A stretch of 64,000 bases of DNA from Paracyclopina nana. Lineage: Eukaryota; Arthropoda; Copepoda; Cyclopoida; Cyclopettidae. The notes beneath the pieces were generated by a model, which had not been told where the DNA came from, searched no databases, and saw only the letters and a program-made list of their open reading frames with translations. Both the position numbers and the translations under genes were made by a program. Of this stretch, positions 1-12,304 are shown piece after piece. Every line of letters starts with the position of its first letter. Within the stretch, counting starts at the first letter, position 1. The stretch spans positions 640,001 through 704,000 of the forward strand of contig JAGUCH010000006.1 of assembly GCA_019096065.1 (NCBI GenBank), read 5' to 3'.

Positions 1-3000
1 GGCCCCGCCTCCAGTGGTGAAGTCTGAGATTTTGCAATCTGTCCTCCAGCAGCCTCCTCAAGTGGCCCTGACAGCCTCGGCCGCCTACGACAAAGTCAAA
101 TCGGAGCTGAACAATGCGAGCAGCGAGGAGAAGCCCGACGTCAAAACCAATCATGGCTTCAAGAGGCCCACGCTGCCCATCAAGGAGTACGAGGGCGACC
201 TCGAGACCGAGCACTTGAGGCTGTCAGACACGATCTTTGACACGGACTCGATACGGCTGTGGTTGAACCACCCTGTGAAAAGGTTCAAGCCCAACGACTC
301 GAGGCACAATGACCCTCTCAAGCCTTGGTACCGACGGCCCAGTCAGGCCGACGAACTCTTCAACGTCGAGGCTGTGGAGGTGCCGGCCATTGAGGCCAAC
401 AACTTGATGTTCAACAACATCAAGCAGGAGGTGCATCAGGACAATTATGGTTATGACTACGATAGCGACAAGAGGGAGAACGGGCCCAAACAGGCCAATC
501 CGGACAATGGCAGCTTGTTCACCAGCGAAGGACTCCAACCCTCCATTGACGACTTGGAGAACATCTTTGATGATTCCAGCGATGAGACGGAAGGGGTAAG
601 CGAAACCACGTGTTTGATTACGTAACAACAATTGCGCGTTCGCTATGACTAAGTAAATAGCGCTTTCAAATTCTATAACAAATATGTTCTACAATCGTAA
701 TTTTTGAAGCCATCATGGCCTTTTATTTCAAAGCTAAGATTTTCAGATTTTAATTGCCCTGATATGCGGCCTGATATGTGAAGCATAGGATTTGACGATC
801 ATATAAAAATGAATTATTTTCACAATTTTTAAATGCCTCTCAATTTGGTGTGTATAATTAATTTTTGTATAGTTAAAGTGAAAAATTCTCAAAATTACAA
901 TTTCAAAATGGTCGCCTTCAAATACAGAAGGCCTTTTAGCCAATTGGATAATTTCATTGGAAACTCTATGATGAAACTTGAGCTAAGGCAATATGTACAT
1001 CTATAGGTATCAATATTGCATTAGAAGAAGCTATCATTTTTCTATCATGTTTAATATTGCTATCGATTGATGGAAAAATCTCTAGACTGGCTAGATTATG
1101 TTCCCTATCCTCTTGTAGCTCTTATGTAGAAAGGAAATTTTGATTTATAATTTTTCAGAATGGAGTCGTGCCAACGCCACCGGGGTCAAACAAGCCAGCA
1201 ACAGCCAACTCGGATGACATCGACTCCACCTTCACCAAGGTGAAGCAGAGCTCCTCCTCCAAAACCATGATGATGATGGACTCGGCATCCAGCGGCGGAA
1301 ACAGCCTGCCTGCCAATGACCAACTTGCCAAAATGTTCCCCACGCCTCCGTCTCTGGAGCACCCGTCTCCGGCCGATGGCACCATGGACGTGGACCACCA
1401 CAAGTCCATCATGGAGCCGTTCAGTCCGACTCCGGACCTGGCGGACTGGTGGACTGGCGGTGAGGACTTTGACTACTCCATGGCCCCGTCCAAGTTTGCC
1501 CCGCTCCGAAGGCTCTACAGCGACTCCTTACCTCCCATAGCTGGACCTGACATCAAATACAAACCTCAACGAAGATCGACTTCTTCCAGCTCGAGCAGTG
1601 CCAGCAGCAGTCACTCTAGGCCATACCCACCTCAAACCCTCAAAACTGGCCTCTCTCCCATCTCACCCCTGACGTCGGTTGGCGAGGGCGGCCCGAGGTC
1701 ACGAGGCCACTTCGATATTGCCAGCCCTTCAGCCTCTCAGTCTCCAGCTGGAGGTCATCATCACCTGAACAAATCGAATGCGGCTGCTGCGTCGTCTTCC
1801 TCCTCTTCCACGACATTGGTGGACAAGGCGAGGATTCCCGAGGCGAGTTCGCTCCTGCTCAACCTGATCTTGTCGGACACAATCTTGAACGTGTTCAGGG
1901 ACCACAACTTTGACAGCTGTACCATTTGCGTGTGCAGCAACGAGGGCAACCTCCGAGGTCGGGATGCGTCGCAGTACATGCCCAATTTCCATTCCGGAGG
2001 GGAGGAGGACGAGTGCGATTGCTCCTGCGGATTCTCGGCCTTGATGAACCGCAAGCTGGCCCACCAATCCGGGCTCTTTTACGAGGATGAGACTGAGATC
2101 ACTGGCATCACTGAAGACTTGTACCACAGGAAGAAAAACTCGCTACTCTTGCTGGACCCCAAGTACAACAACGAGGCTGAGGACAACAACACGAGCCAAG
2201 AGCGGATCAACGTTGTCGACTCCATTCCCCCCATGCTTCTGGAGCTGATCCAGGAGCAGTCCAGCTTGAGCAATGGTCACTATTCTCTGATGAAGCATTG
2301 CAAGCAGTACCTGAGGACGTTGAGGGCTCAGTCTCCTGGTATCAGCATGGTGGATATCATGGATACCAACTATGTGGCCTTCAGCACGCTGGAGAGAGTG
2401 AAAAACCTCACGGATGCTCAGAAGTTGGACGAGGCTCAAAAGGGCTCGTGTGTCCACAAATGGACCTTGATCCAGGCTCCTGGGCCCTTCTGCTCCGAGG
2501 ACATCATTCGAGTGATGAAGGCCATCCAGCCCTTGCTCAACGACTCGCTGCACTCGAAGAAGCCACAAAATCGAGACGTGTCCCAGCAAAGTGTCCAGGG
2601 TCCGTTGACTTGGAGGCAATTCCACAGGATGGCAGGATCCACCACCAAGGGCAACACTGATGACCAGTGTGAGCCTTTGCCAGTGCCAGCCATCACAGTG
2701 GGCCACGAGCAGGACTTTTTGTCGTTGGCACCGCAAGCCTTGCATTTTTGGGAGGCTCTCAGCCTCGAGCCCTACACTCAACCGAGGGACGTGGCGTACA
2801 TTGTTGTGGCACCCGAGAGTGATTTTGTCATTGGCAAAGTGAAGAATTTCTTCAAGAACTTGAGCAGCGTCTACGAGGTAACGTTACATTCGTGGAGAAA
2901 AATGGTGTTCCCCATTAATAGCCTCTGTTTTTTGCAGTCATGTCGATTCGGTCGCCACGTGCCAATTTCCAAGGTTCTTCGAGACGGCATTTTGCAAGTG

Positions 3001-5412
3001 GGCAAAAAATATGCTGACAAGTTGAACCACGAGTCTGCTGATGCCTGGTTCGAAATGCTGGGTGAATCCTCAACTGCCATGCTGCTCAAACTTTACTCTC
3101 AGGTAGAAATTAATCAAAGAAAAAATTATTATAACAAATTGAACGTGTCATCATCATAGGTTTGCCGTCATTACCTCATGCCTCTCCTGCACCAATTGCC
3201 TCTGGATCGTACCTTGATCGAGTCGAGCTCAGCCTTGAACAAGCAAGTCCTGGTGGACAAAACGCCACCGAGTCCCATGGGACCGCCTTCAATGATGTCC
3301 AACAGTGGGGACTACTTAATGGGTGGTGGTGGCAGTTCAGCTCCCAACCCCAACAGCATCAACTCCATGATGGTGGACAAGAACAAGTTCTTCGATGGCA
3401 ACGAAGACATGCTTGGTGGCAAGGAGAACATCAACTACACCATCGATCCGATGAATGGCGAAGATCCGGATCCGGAGCCACCAGCTGTGGTCATCTATTT
3501 CGTCGATCCCTTCACCTTCGGTCCCACCTCCGAGAATGGGGATGTCATGCGCATGACCACGCTGGGCCTCCTCAGGTGCTTCCTCCAAATGCTGCCCAAC
3601 ATGGGCGAAACGCTCCGGAACAACATCTCGGTCCAGCTCATCAGCCTTGACAGCATCCTGGAGATGAGCCAGTCGCAGCACCACTCCAGAATGCCGAGTG
3701 TCATGCGAGGCCTGGCCTTTTCCGTGTTCACCGAGTCTAAGAAGCCCTTGCACTACCAACGCGAATGCAAAACCTTGACGGGTTTCGGGCCGGCCTCGTC
3801 CTCGGAAAAGTACCTCAAGATCCACGAGGACAAGGCCAAGTTCGTGAGGCAAATGCATACGCCAGCCTTTGTCCTGTCCAACATGCCCTTGAAGCGGAGC
3901 AAAGGCTCTTCGACGACGGCCGCTGACACTGAGGCCTTCGGAGCTTCGAGCGAGAGATCTTCCGTCCTATTCGTCAATTATTGCTTGTCAGAGGATCAAC
4001 ATTGGCTGCTCGCCTCTTGCTCGGATGACCGGGGCGAACTCGTCAAGACTGTGACCATCAACATCGAGATTCCCAACAAGACTCGGCGGAAAAAGGCCTC
4101 GGCTCGACGCGTCGGCCTGAGGAAGCTCATGGACTGGATCCTTAGTGTGATGTCAATGGCATTGGTGCCATGGAGGCTAGTCATTGGCCGGATAGGTCGA
4201 ATTGGCCATGGTGAACTCAAAGGTACGCAAAAATTACTTCATCGTTCAAAGTATGTAGGTCGTTCCTAACAATAGAACTTCTGGCCAAAAAAATTAAATC
4301 GTATAGTAGATGTTTTTATGATTGTCATTTTTTAGGTTGGCACGTGCTACTAAGTCGAAAAACGTTGAAGAGAGCTTCGAAGGAGCTTCGGGACTTGTGT
4401 CCTTGGAAGACTGAGGTGCCATGCATTTTGTCCGCTTGTCTCGTCTCCATGGAGCCGGATTCTCATTTGAGGCTGATGTCAGACCAATACACACCTGATG
4501 AAAGGTTTGGCCAGACGGCCAGCAATTGCCAATTGTCCACTCCCAAAGATGCCAGCTGCACTCACGTACTTGTCTTTCCAACCTCTGCCAAAGCCCAGGT
4601 ACGATTCTTTCTCTTTTGGATTTATTCATTTGAAATACATCAACGTTTGATTTTGCAGTCCTCGCAAAAGGAGTTCAACGAACATCGTGACGAAAACAAC
4701 GAAGATGTGGGCGACATCTTTGGCTTCTCGGAGCTTGGCATGGATCCCAACGATGAAGGCATCAACATCAATGACATCGACAACATCGACCTCTTCAATG
4801 ATGACAACTGGGGTGGAGCTGGTGGGCAGCCGGGCAGCCCTGGCAGCCCATCCGGAATGAGGAACGACATCTCCCAACCCAACTCGCCTTCGGGGGGCAA
4901 CAAGCAACCTGATCAATTCCGGTACGGCCAAGAAGATCCTGATGAGCGGATCGAGATCCTCCAGCAGCCTCTGGCCCTCGGGTACATGGTGTCCACGGCC
5001 AAGACTGGGCCCATGCCCAGGTGGTTTTGGGCCTCTTGTCCCCATCTGGAGCACACCTCTCCGGTATTCCTCAAGAGTGCCTTACACATCAACGTTGCAT
5101 CCCTGAATCATGGAGGCGATGATGGCTTTCCTCCCCAGTCTGCATCTGGACGGGTGCACTCCCTGGATTCCAACTACACAGCAGACGTTTTAAGGTAATT
5201 TTGTCTTTTATCTTGGCTTGCTCCACTCGAATTGTCCAATATTTTTGATAAAATGCTGAAACTATCTTTTTGCTTAAAGGTATGTGCTTGAAGGCTACAA
5301 TGCTCTGTCTTGGCTGTCATTGGACTTTGAAAATCACGACCGCAAATCTTGCCTACCCATCCACGTCCAAGTGTTGCAGCAACTGTACAACAGCTTGGCT
5401 GCTTTGGTGTAG
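1..5412 (+). CDS. MED13: Mediator complex subunit 13, 3' portion (5' end outside window)
   Basis: Seven exons are visible: <1-595, 1159-2877, 2938-3102, 3160-4222, 4336-4598, 4659-5194 and 5280-5412, all GT-AG with consistent phase; the reading frame enters at base 2 and the stop is TAG at 5410. MED13 is the large subunit that links the CDK8-cyclin C kinase module to core Mediator in the nucleus. Family blocks recognisable by eye include [52 protein letters not shown] (start of the MedPIWI-like C-terminal region), [46 protein letters not shown] and the terminal [20 protein letters not shown]. The stretch between the conserved blocks is Ser/Asn-rich and low in complexity, as usual in this family. 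The first exon is joined on splice phase and frame continuity; it also carries the HPVKRFKP block. Introns are mostly 57-113 bp; the first is 563 bp. Assignment is very secure; the N-terminal part of the protein lies upstream of the window. Confidence 0.97.
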
Positions 5413-6141
5413 CGAAATACTACTACAAACAGTGATATAATGATGATATGTTGTTTACCATGACCATGATGAGAAAGAAAGCACCACAATTACCACCAGT
5501 TCTGTGCCTGAACACACTCAAAGTATTCGAAAGGAAGAAGAAAAAAAACATTTTGAAGAAATTAAGCACAATGAAGCAAAAAGAACAGAAGACATTGAAG
5601 GAAAACGTGTTTTTTACACTTCCATATAACTTCTGCTACTATAATCAAGTGACAATTTTTGTTACTCTATTGTGTACTATGTTGTTCCAAGCTCCTCCCC
5701 CCATAACTAATTATTGTTACTATTATCGCTATTGAAAAAGGCTGCTCCGTACATTATGGAGGCTGTTAGAAGAAAACTCCTTAATTACTTAATCACTTCT
5801 GATGCTGCTACTTCTTCTACCACAATGTTTACTAGGGCCCCTTCCAAAAATCTTCTACTACTACCATAAATGCGATCATCGTCGACTTGCGTAAATACAA
5901 TTTAATATAATCAATGAGATGATCGTCCAATAGGATATTTGCGAGCACATAAACTACATACTGACAAGAACAAGTCTGCCTATTTTTATTTCCGTAATTC
6001 TCGTCCAGAAATTTTGAACATGTTGTCTGTCGTACGGTAAGAAAATCTTTTATTACGATATTGTCATTTAACATAGAGAATTTTGTGGAAATGTAGCCAG
6101 TGAGGTCAGACTTTGGTCACTATTAGAAAACATTGATTTCT
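5413..6141. other. Convergent 3' spacer between MED13 and copine
   Basis: These 729 bp hold the 3' UTRs of the two convergent genes. On the minus strand an AATAAA lies at 6049-6054, about 90 bp past the copine stop, and is a plausible poly(A) signal. I see no canonical AATAAA for MED13. Short open stretches here are AT-rich and show no protein family. Confidence 0.6.
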
Positions 6142-7853
6142 TCAGGGAAGTTGAGCTTGCTGTTGTTGTGGCTTGGGGTAAATTCCTCTCGCCTTCATCC
6201 AGCCCACAAATTGTTGGGGGATTTCTGCCAATACGTCTTTGGCAAGCAGCTCTTTGCTCCAAATGTTGTTAGGCCCGATAAACCGTCGTAGCTCCACAAA
6301 TTGAACAATATCTCGTGAAGCAACTTTGCTGCCAGCTTTCAATTTCTTCTCGTCTCCATCCAGCTCTTCCATGGCTGAAAAGTCCTCATTTCCAACCCCA
6401 ACTATAATGATGCTCATTGGCAGTTCGCAAGCATTGACAATGGCATATTTGGTTGCTTCCATATCAGTGATAATTCCATCCGTGATGATGAGAAGCACAA
6501 AATATTGATCTCCATTCTGCTGCAAAAGCACAGTTCAATAATCTCAATCAAATTGTAGGATCATATTGTGATAATCACCTGATAAGCTCTCGCAAAGTTG
6601 GCCACGTGATTGATAACAGGTGCAAAATTAGTAGGGCCATAAAGTCTGACATTGTGGATGGCATTCCAATAGGCAGTCAGCAGACCATCCACGCCCGCAC
6701 AAAAGGGATTGTCCGGGCTCAAATTCAAGAAGAATTCATGTGACACCTGACCAGTAGGAGGAACTTGGGCTCCAAATCCAAGAGCAGGAAACTGCTTGTC
6801 TGTATCATAATCCTGGATAATTTCGCCCACGCTCCTTATGGCAGTGGTGTACTGGTTCTCTCCGCCTCTGCCCAAAAAGTGCAGACTTTCCGGTCTTCGT
6901 GGGTCGCCATTAGAGGCTGTAAAGTCCACTGCAACGCTAAAGTTCATCGCCACTCCACCTTGCAAGTATTCAATGAACGTGGGCTGAGCCTCGATGTGGC
7001 ATTGCATGACATACACCAATCCGGAGTTTTTGTACGAGTTGCCTTTCTTGCGTTTCTTCTCGTCATTGACACACGCGATTCCGGTTTTTTCAACGGCTGA
7101 CACTTGAAGCTTGGAGAGACTGGTGACGAAGCTGCCAATGTAATCATGCGTTCCATCGCTGTTCCAGTCATAAATGTCAATCTTGAGCGGTCTCTCGTGG
7201 TCGCAATTGCACAAATCTCGCGATGACAGCTCAAAAGGCTGCCAAGTTGGGTTGAGATTTTTCATGATGATCTCGCTGCGTTTGACCACTGTCCAATTTG
7301 CAGCTCCGGCTGAGGATTTGCTGATGACAAAAAAGGGGTCAGATTTGCCAAAGAAGTCCTTCTTGTCCAGCTTTTCCGCTCGGAATTGGAGCCTGACAAC
7401 TTCTTTGTTGACTTTGAGCTCTTCAGCGACGATGTAGATTTTCGAGTTGGATTTCTTGCTGTCTTTGAGAACCGACACAAAATGACCCGATGACACAACT
7501 GAGCCCATCGTCGACTCGCACCGGCCAAGGAAGTCGTGATCGGTCAACCTGTTGGACTCCATGTCCCAATCGAAGACTTCGAATTTGACAACTTGCCTCT
7601 CCTCAAAGCTGTAGTCGACCACGAAACGCTTTTCCCATGCTGGATTCAGGCTGTCACGGATCATCTCTGTTCGGCCCAATTCAAGCCATTGGCCTTGCTT
7701 TTGAATGAACATCACGCAAATGGGGTCAGACTTTGAGATCAAATCCATGTCAGCCAAGTCAGTGCATCGCACTGACAGCTCCACGGTGGATGTGGGCATT
7801 GAGGAGCCCGAGGGCGTTGATGAGGCCATTGCAAATCCCCCAGGATTGTTCAT
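6142..7853 (-). CDS. Copine (two C2 domains plus VWA/copine domain)
   Basis: Two exons on the minus strand, 7853-6579 and 6519-6142, are joined in phase 0 across a 59-bp intron, giving 550 aa, the usual copine length. Copines are cytosolic proteins that bind phospholipid membranes in a Ca2+-dependent way and recruit partners through a C-terminal von Willebrand A-like domain. The first C2 domain (about residues 24-140) keeps acidic calcium-loop motifs such as DLISKSDP and [14 protein letters not shown]. The second (about 150-290) has [11 protein letters not shown] and [14 protein letters not shown]. The VWA part (about 300-530) carries the copine MIDAS variant DFTASNGDP at residue 310 and the typical [12 protein letters not shown]-like and [11 protein letters not shown] blocks, ending in a short Gln/Pro tail. 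The ATG at 7853 opens a short Ser/Pro-rich leader before C2A. The gene is head-to-head with the EEA1 orthologue, with 563 bp between their start codons. Which copine paralogue it is cannot be said. Confidence 0.97.
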
Positions 7854-8416
7854 CCTTCAACTACTTTTTATATCTTACGTAAAAGATAAGGCTTCACTCT
7901 GTATCGTTGTTTCTGCGCTCGCACGCTTCAATTTTGACACTGACGCTTTCAGAGCATAAATTGCATCATTTCCCGTCACGATGACGTCAAAAGATGTTTC
8001 TGCTGAATCAGGAATGATTTGTAGTTAGTTGTGAGTCATGCCATTTTAGGCTCAACTTGTAGCTGCTCTCGCGTCAAATGTTGACTTATTGTGGTTACGC
8101 GAGAAAGTTGCACGAGCGGGAAGACCAAAAATAGGGCAAAACTCTCATTTCAATTTCTCGCCAAACCGCAATATCAAACAATTTTTTGAAATACTTTAAG
8201 TTATTAAATCAAAAATAATTTTATAACACTATGAAATTACAGTTTTTTTTGCAAATCTGGACTATATTTAGAATTTTTCAATTATCAACGATTTTCGACC
8301 GGGCTACTTTTTTGAAGCGTCACTTTGAGAAATAAACAAAAAGGTAGCAGGAAAAATTTCTCCTCCCTTTAAAAATTGAAATTGATCTTGTGGAAACGCC
8401 ATGTTGATTTAAGAAG
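7854..8416. promoter_or_regulatory. Divergent promoter region between copine and EEA1
   Basis: This 563-bp gap separates two divergent start codons, so it must hold both 5' UTRs and probably both promoters. A perfect CRE palindrome TGACGTCA is at 7982-7989 and an AP-1-type TGAGTCA at 8032-8038, in the half nearer the copine. The half nearer EEA1 is AT-rich. Promoter function is inferred from position and motifs only. Confidence 0.55.
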
Positions 8417-11400
8417 ATGGCAGCCTTCAATTTCAAAAACTTTGTCAAAACCATCGCTGACAAGGTGAACCATAGCAGGTTTCGTTATGTGATTTTCCAA
8501 CTGTTCAGTATTTCAGGCTCAAAATGACATTTCGCCCGCTCGGCGGAACTCGTCGCAGAATCAAGCTGCAGAAGAGGCCGAAGGCTTCATTTGTCCAGGT
8601 TGCATGGCAAGCTTTCCAAGTCCGAAAGATCTGGAGCTTCACTACGAGAAGGAGCACAATACTTCGAGAAATGGAGGAGGGAATTTGAGCCATCTCAAGG
8701 AGGAGGTGGAAGAGCTGCAAACCACTCTGAAAGAAGAGCAATTCTACTCGGCTGAGCTGAAAAAGGAAGTTGAGAGATTAAGCTCAGCTGTGCATAAATC
8801 ATCCGAGGATTCGGCAGGAAATGTCGAAGTGGACATTTATGAAAGTCAAATCAACGCCCTGACTGAATCCAAGGATTTATGTAAAATTATCTATGATTCT
8901 AGTCCATAGCTTGTTTCATTTTAATCAGATTTTTATCGTAGTGACTAAAGAGGTTCTTGAGCTGAAAGACAAGCTGGATGCTGCGTTTGCTCGAATAGCC
9001 GAAGGAGACGTGATTGCAAGCAAAGCGGCAAAATTGGCCTCAGACAATGCAGACCTCAAATCTCAACTGGATGAAGTGACCAGCAAAAAGATCATTGCCG
9101 AGGAGAAAGTGCAGTTGATGGAAACTCTGCTGAATGAGAGGTACAAATGATTGTAACGAGTTTTTCCGCCTCTATTTGATGATGTGGTGGTTTGAAAATA
9201 GGAACAACACTGATGATGTCGCAGTTTTACGCACAGAACTGCAAAACGTGCAGAAAATCATGGTTGAAGACTTGGGAGAGCGAAAAGAGAAACAGTTGAG
9301 TGACGTTCGCGCGGAAAACGAAGCACTCAAAGCTGAATTGGCTAATGGCAAATCTGAGAATGGCAGAATGTCTCAAAAGTTGCACCAATTAGAGGAAGAG
9401 AGGGAGGAATTAAAGGAGAAGTTTTTCAGTGCAGATTCTCTGGCCGAATCTCTCAAAGTGGAGATGAGGCAAAAGCAGTCCAACATTGACCAATTGAAGC
9501 AAAATCTGAAAGACGTTCAAAACTCATCCGACCAGAAGGCTGAGGAGATCAGCCTTTTGAAGGCTGAAATCGAGTCTTTGCAGAGCTCCTCAAAGGAGAG
9601 TCTGAGCACTGTGCAATCCGAATCGAGTGCAATGCTGGTCAAAATTAATACTCTTCAAACGAGGCTGAGTGGGCAAGAGGGCAAAGTTAATGATCTTAGC
9701 CGTGAGCTGGTGACGCTACAAACTCATTATGACGAGCAGTGCCAACTCAACGATGAACTCAAAGGCCAAATGGCAGAGATGAATGGAAGCTTGCAGGAGG
9801 CTTCCAGGCAGAAATCAAACTTGTAAGCAGAATGTTAGAAGTAGCCCTTTGAAATTCCCCAACACCACATGTGTCTTTTAAAATTCCAGGGAGGCGCAAG
9901 TGTCTGAGTTGAAAAGGGAGAATTCATCGTGTCAAGAAACCATACACAAATTGCATTCCGAACGTGAGGATCTCATGCAAAAAATCCAGGCTGGCGAGGG
10001 CACGAACGCAGCCCTACAGCAACTTCAAGATCAGAATGTAATATACAGCATTCTTGCCATTTTCCTGAATTACCATGTACAATAATGATGCTATTTTTAG
10101 GAGTCGTTGAGCAAAGAAGTGAAGAAGATCTCCAGGGAAAAAGAAGAGACAATCATGAGGCAAAAAGAGGAAATCGACGGCCTTTATGGCTCTTTGAGTG
10201 AGAGCAGCCGAGCTCTGTCGACGCAGAATGAAAAGGCTGCAAAATTAGAGGCCACAAAGAAAGACCTCCAATCTAAATCAGAGGCTTCTCAAGCTGAAAT
10301 TTCAGGCCTCTCTGCCAGCCTTCAACAGCAGGTAGTGAGAGCTACATGCCTTGGAAGTTGAATCCTAATCTGTGTCTTTGCAGGCTGAAAAGCTGATTGA
10401 GGTGGAGGCCAGGATGAATTCGGAGAAAACCAAGCTGGAGACCCAATTAAAAGAGGCTCTCGAAAGCGTCAAGAAGAAAGGCAATGAGGCTGACAAATTA
10501 ATGTCACAGTTGGATGACACGCGAAAAATGCTCGAGGCCACGCAAGCCGAGGCTGTCACAAAGGAGGCTGAAGTATCTGCAAAGTTGCTCCATATCGCCC
10601 ATCTCGAGGCTGAATTGCGAGGTCACTCCGAGGCCAAATCAGAGCTCGCCAATCAACTCGCATCGCTGTCCGTGGAACGTGAGCGGTTGCAGGGCCTTTG
10701 CAATCGTCTCGAGGCCGCAGAGGCTGATTTGACTGAAAAGTGCACAAGCCTCGAAAAGGACCTCCACTCAACGCGAGCGGAATTGCGAGTCCTTAGTGAA
10801 CAATCGAGGGCAAACTTGTCCGACCTCGCCCATGCTAAAGAGGCCCTTGAGGCCAAATTGGCCCAGGTTGAGGCCGAGAGGGTGCAACAAGTAGAGCAGC
10901 TCAAGGCAGCTCTGAATAAGCTCGACGCGGAGAAACAAAGCCTAGAGCATCAAAAGGCTGATGATTCGAGGACGATTGAAGGGCAATCCGAGGAGATTGC
11001 AAATTTAGCAGAGACTTTGAAGGGTCGAGAGTCGAGTATTCAAGATTTGAGCCATCAAGTTGAGGCTCACGAGGCTGCCATAGGCCGCCTTCAAAAGGAC
11101 CTCAAATCAGCTGTGGAAGAAAAATGCGAGACGGAGGCCCAAATTTGCCAACTGCAAACCATCTTGGAAAAGGAGCGGGCGAAGCAATCGGAAAAGCTCT
11201 CTGATCTGGAGAAGGCCAAAGAGCTGCTATTGAATTCCAAAGTTGAGCTTCAAAGCCAGCTGGAGGCCAGCCGAGCTGATTTGTCGAGGTTGACTTCCGG
11301 CCTCGAGCAGGCATCCGAGGAAAAGCAGCAACTCGAGGCCGAGCACAAAAAGAGGCTGGACAGCCTCATGGCGGAGCACGTAGGATTTTTCACATTTGCA

Positions 11401-12027
11401 TATATGGTAAAAGTGCTGATGAGGCTTAATCTCATTTAGGCAAAAGTTATGGAGGAGAGCCGGAAGAAGCTCTCCGAGGTGGAGGCTGCATGCGAGCAAT
11501 CAAAGGCAGATATTGAAGAGGCCAAACGTAATTTGGAGGCTGCTAATGAACGTGCTTCCGCGGCTGGAGCTCGGCTCGCGGAGCAAAATCACCAATTGGA
11601 CGTGGCCCTCAGCGAGCGTCTGGAACTCGAGGCCAAAGTCGAGTCAGCCTCGGACGAGCGGAGGTCACTTCTGGAGCGCTGCCTCGCGGCTGAATCCGAG
11701 CTTGAGCGGTCGAGGTCGACGATTGTGGAGCTGCGCCGCAAATTGGACGATTCCCAGGCCGCGTTGCACGAACTGGGCCGTGAAAATCAATCCATTCAAG
11801 TTGAACTGGCTAAGCAAACAGGCCGAAAGTGGGCAGACGACTCCGAGGTCAACTCGTGCATCACCTGCAAATCGGCTTTCACCATCACCAATCGAAAGCA
11901 CCATTGTCGAAATTGCGGGCAAATCTTTTGCGCGGATTGCTCATCGAAGCGCACCACCATGGCCAATTACAAGAATCCGCAACGAGTCTGCGACACCTGT
12001 TACACCGAAATCCAGCAGTCCAAATGA
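8417..12027 (+). CDS. EEA1: Early endosome antigen 1 orthologue (C2H2 finger, long coiled coil, FYVE)
   Basis: Eight exons: 8417-8464, 8517-8880, 8942-9140, 9202-9822, 9890-10037, 10101-10331, 10384-11379 and 11440-12027. All are GT-AG with introns of 52-67 bp, giving 1064 aa. EEA1 tethers early endosomes: its N-terminal C2H2 finger binds Rab5-GTP and its C-terminal FYVE finger binds PI3P. Here the C2H2 finger is C42-x2-C45-x12-H58-x4-H63 in GFICPGCMASFPSPKDLELH. Nearly the whole middle is heptad-rich coiled coil with no helix-breaking gap, including the family block EDLMQKIQAGEG. The FYVE domain starts at about residue 1000, with WADD, RKHHCRNCG (1021-1029) and RVCDTC (1051-1056) all intact, and the preceding RRSLLERCL and ELGRENQSIQ blocks match vertebrate EEA1. 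The protein is about 350 residues shorter than vertebrate EEA1 (about 1410 aa), all of it in the coiled coil, implying a shorter tether. The first exon encodes only 16 residues and is chosen because its ATG and donor give the right phase. Confidence 0.97.
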
Positions 12028-12304
12028 CACATGGCCACTCCCGCTAATAATCATTACGGCAGGAGGAGTAGCAGTGGCGAGGCTGCTCCAGGATTATTGT
12101 CAAGCAGCCTCTGGAACGAGCAAGTGCACTACTGATCCGCTTCACAATGTTCTATTGATAATTTTTTATTAACACAATTTTGCCCAGTTGCTACTGTTAG
12201 TATTTGAATGTGATATAATATATTTATGGAAGAATCACCACTACACCGCGCACATTTTGAATGCTTCACTGATATGCTATATTTACATAAAAAATCATGG
12301 CATT
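12028..12304. other. Convergent 3' spacer between EEA1 and SLC18B1-like
   Basis: Only 277 bp separate the two convergent stop codons. The spacer is AT-rich. A minus-strand AATAAA at 12165-12170 could serve the transporter gene; I see no canonical plus-strand signal for EEA1. The two transcripts probably overlap at their 3' ends, which is inference. Confidence 0.5.

Noticed and set aside
224-631. Long open frame antisense to the first MED13 exon
   Set aside because: It mirrors a coding exon of a conserved family on the other strand and shows no domain; a frame shadow.
5448-5735. 95-residue open frame after MED13
   Set aside because: Lys- and Cys/Tyr-rich translation of AT-rich 3' UTR with no homologue that I recognise.
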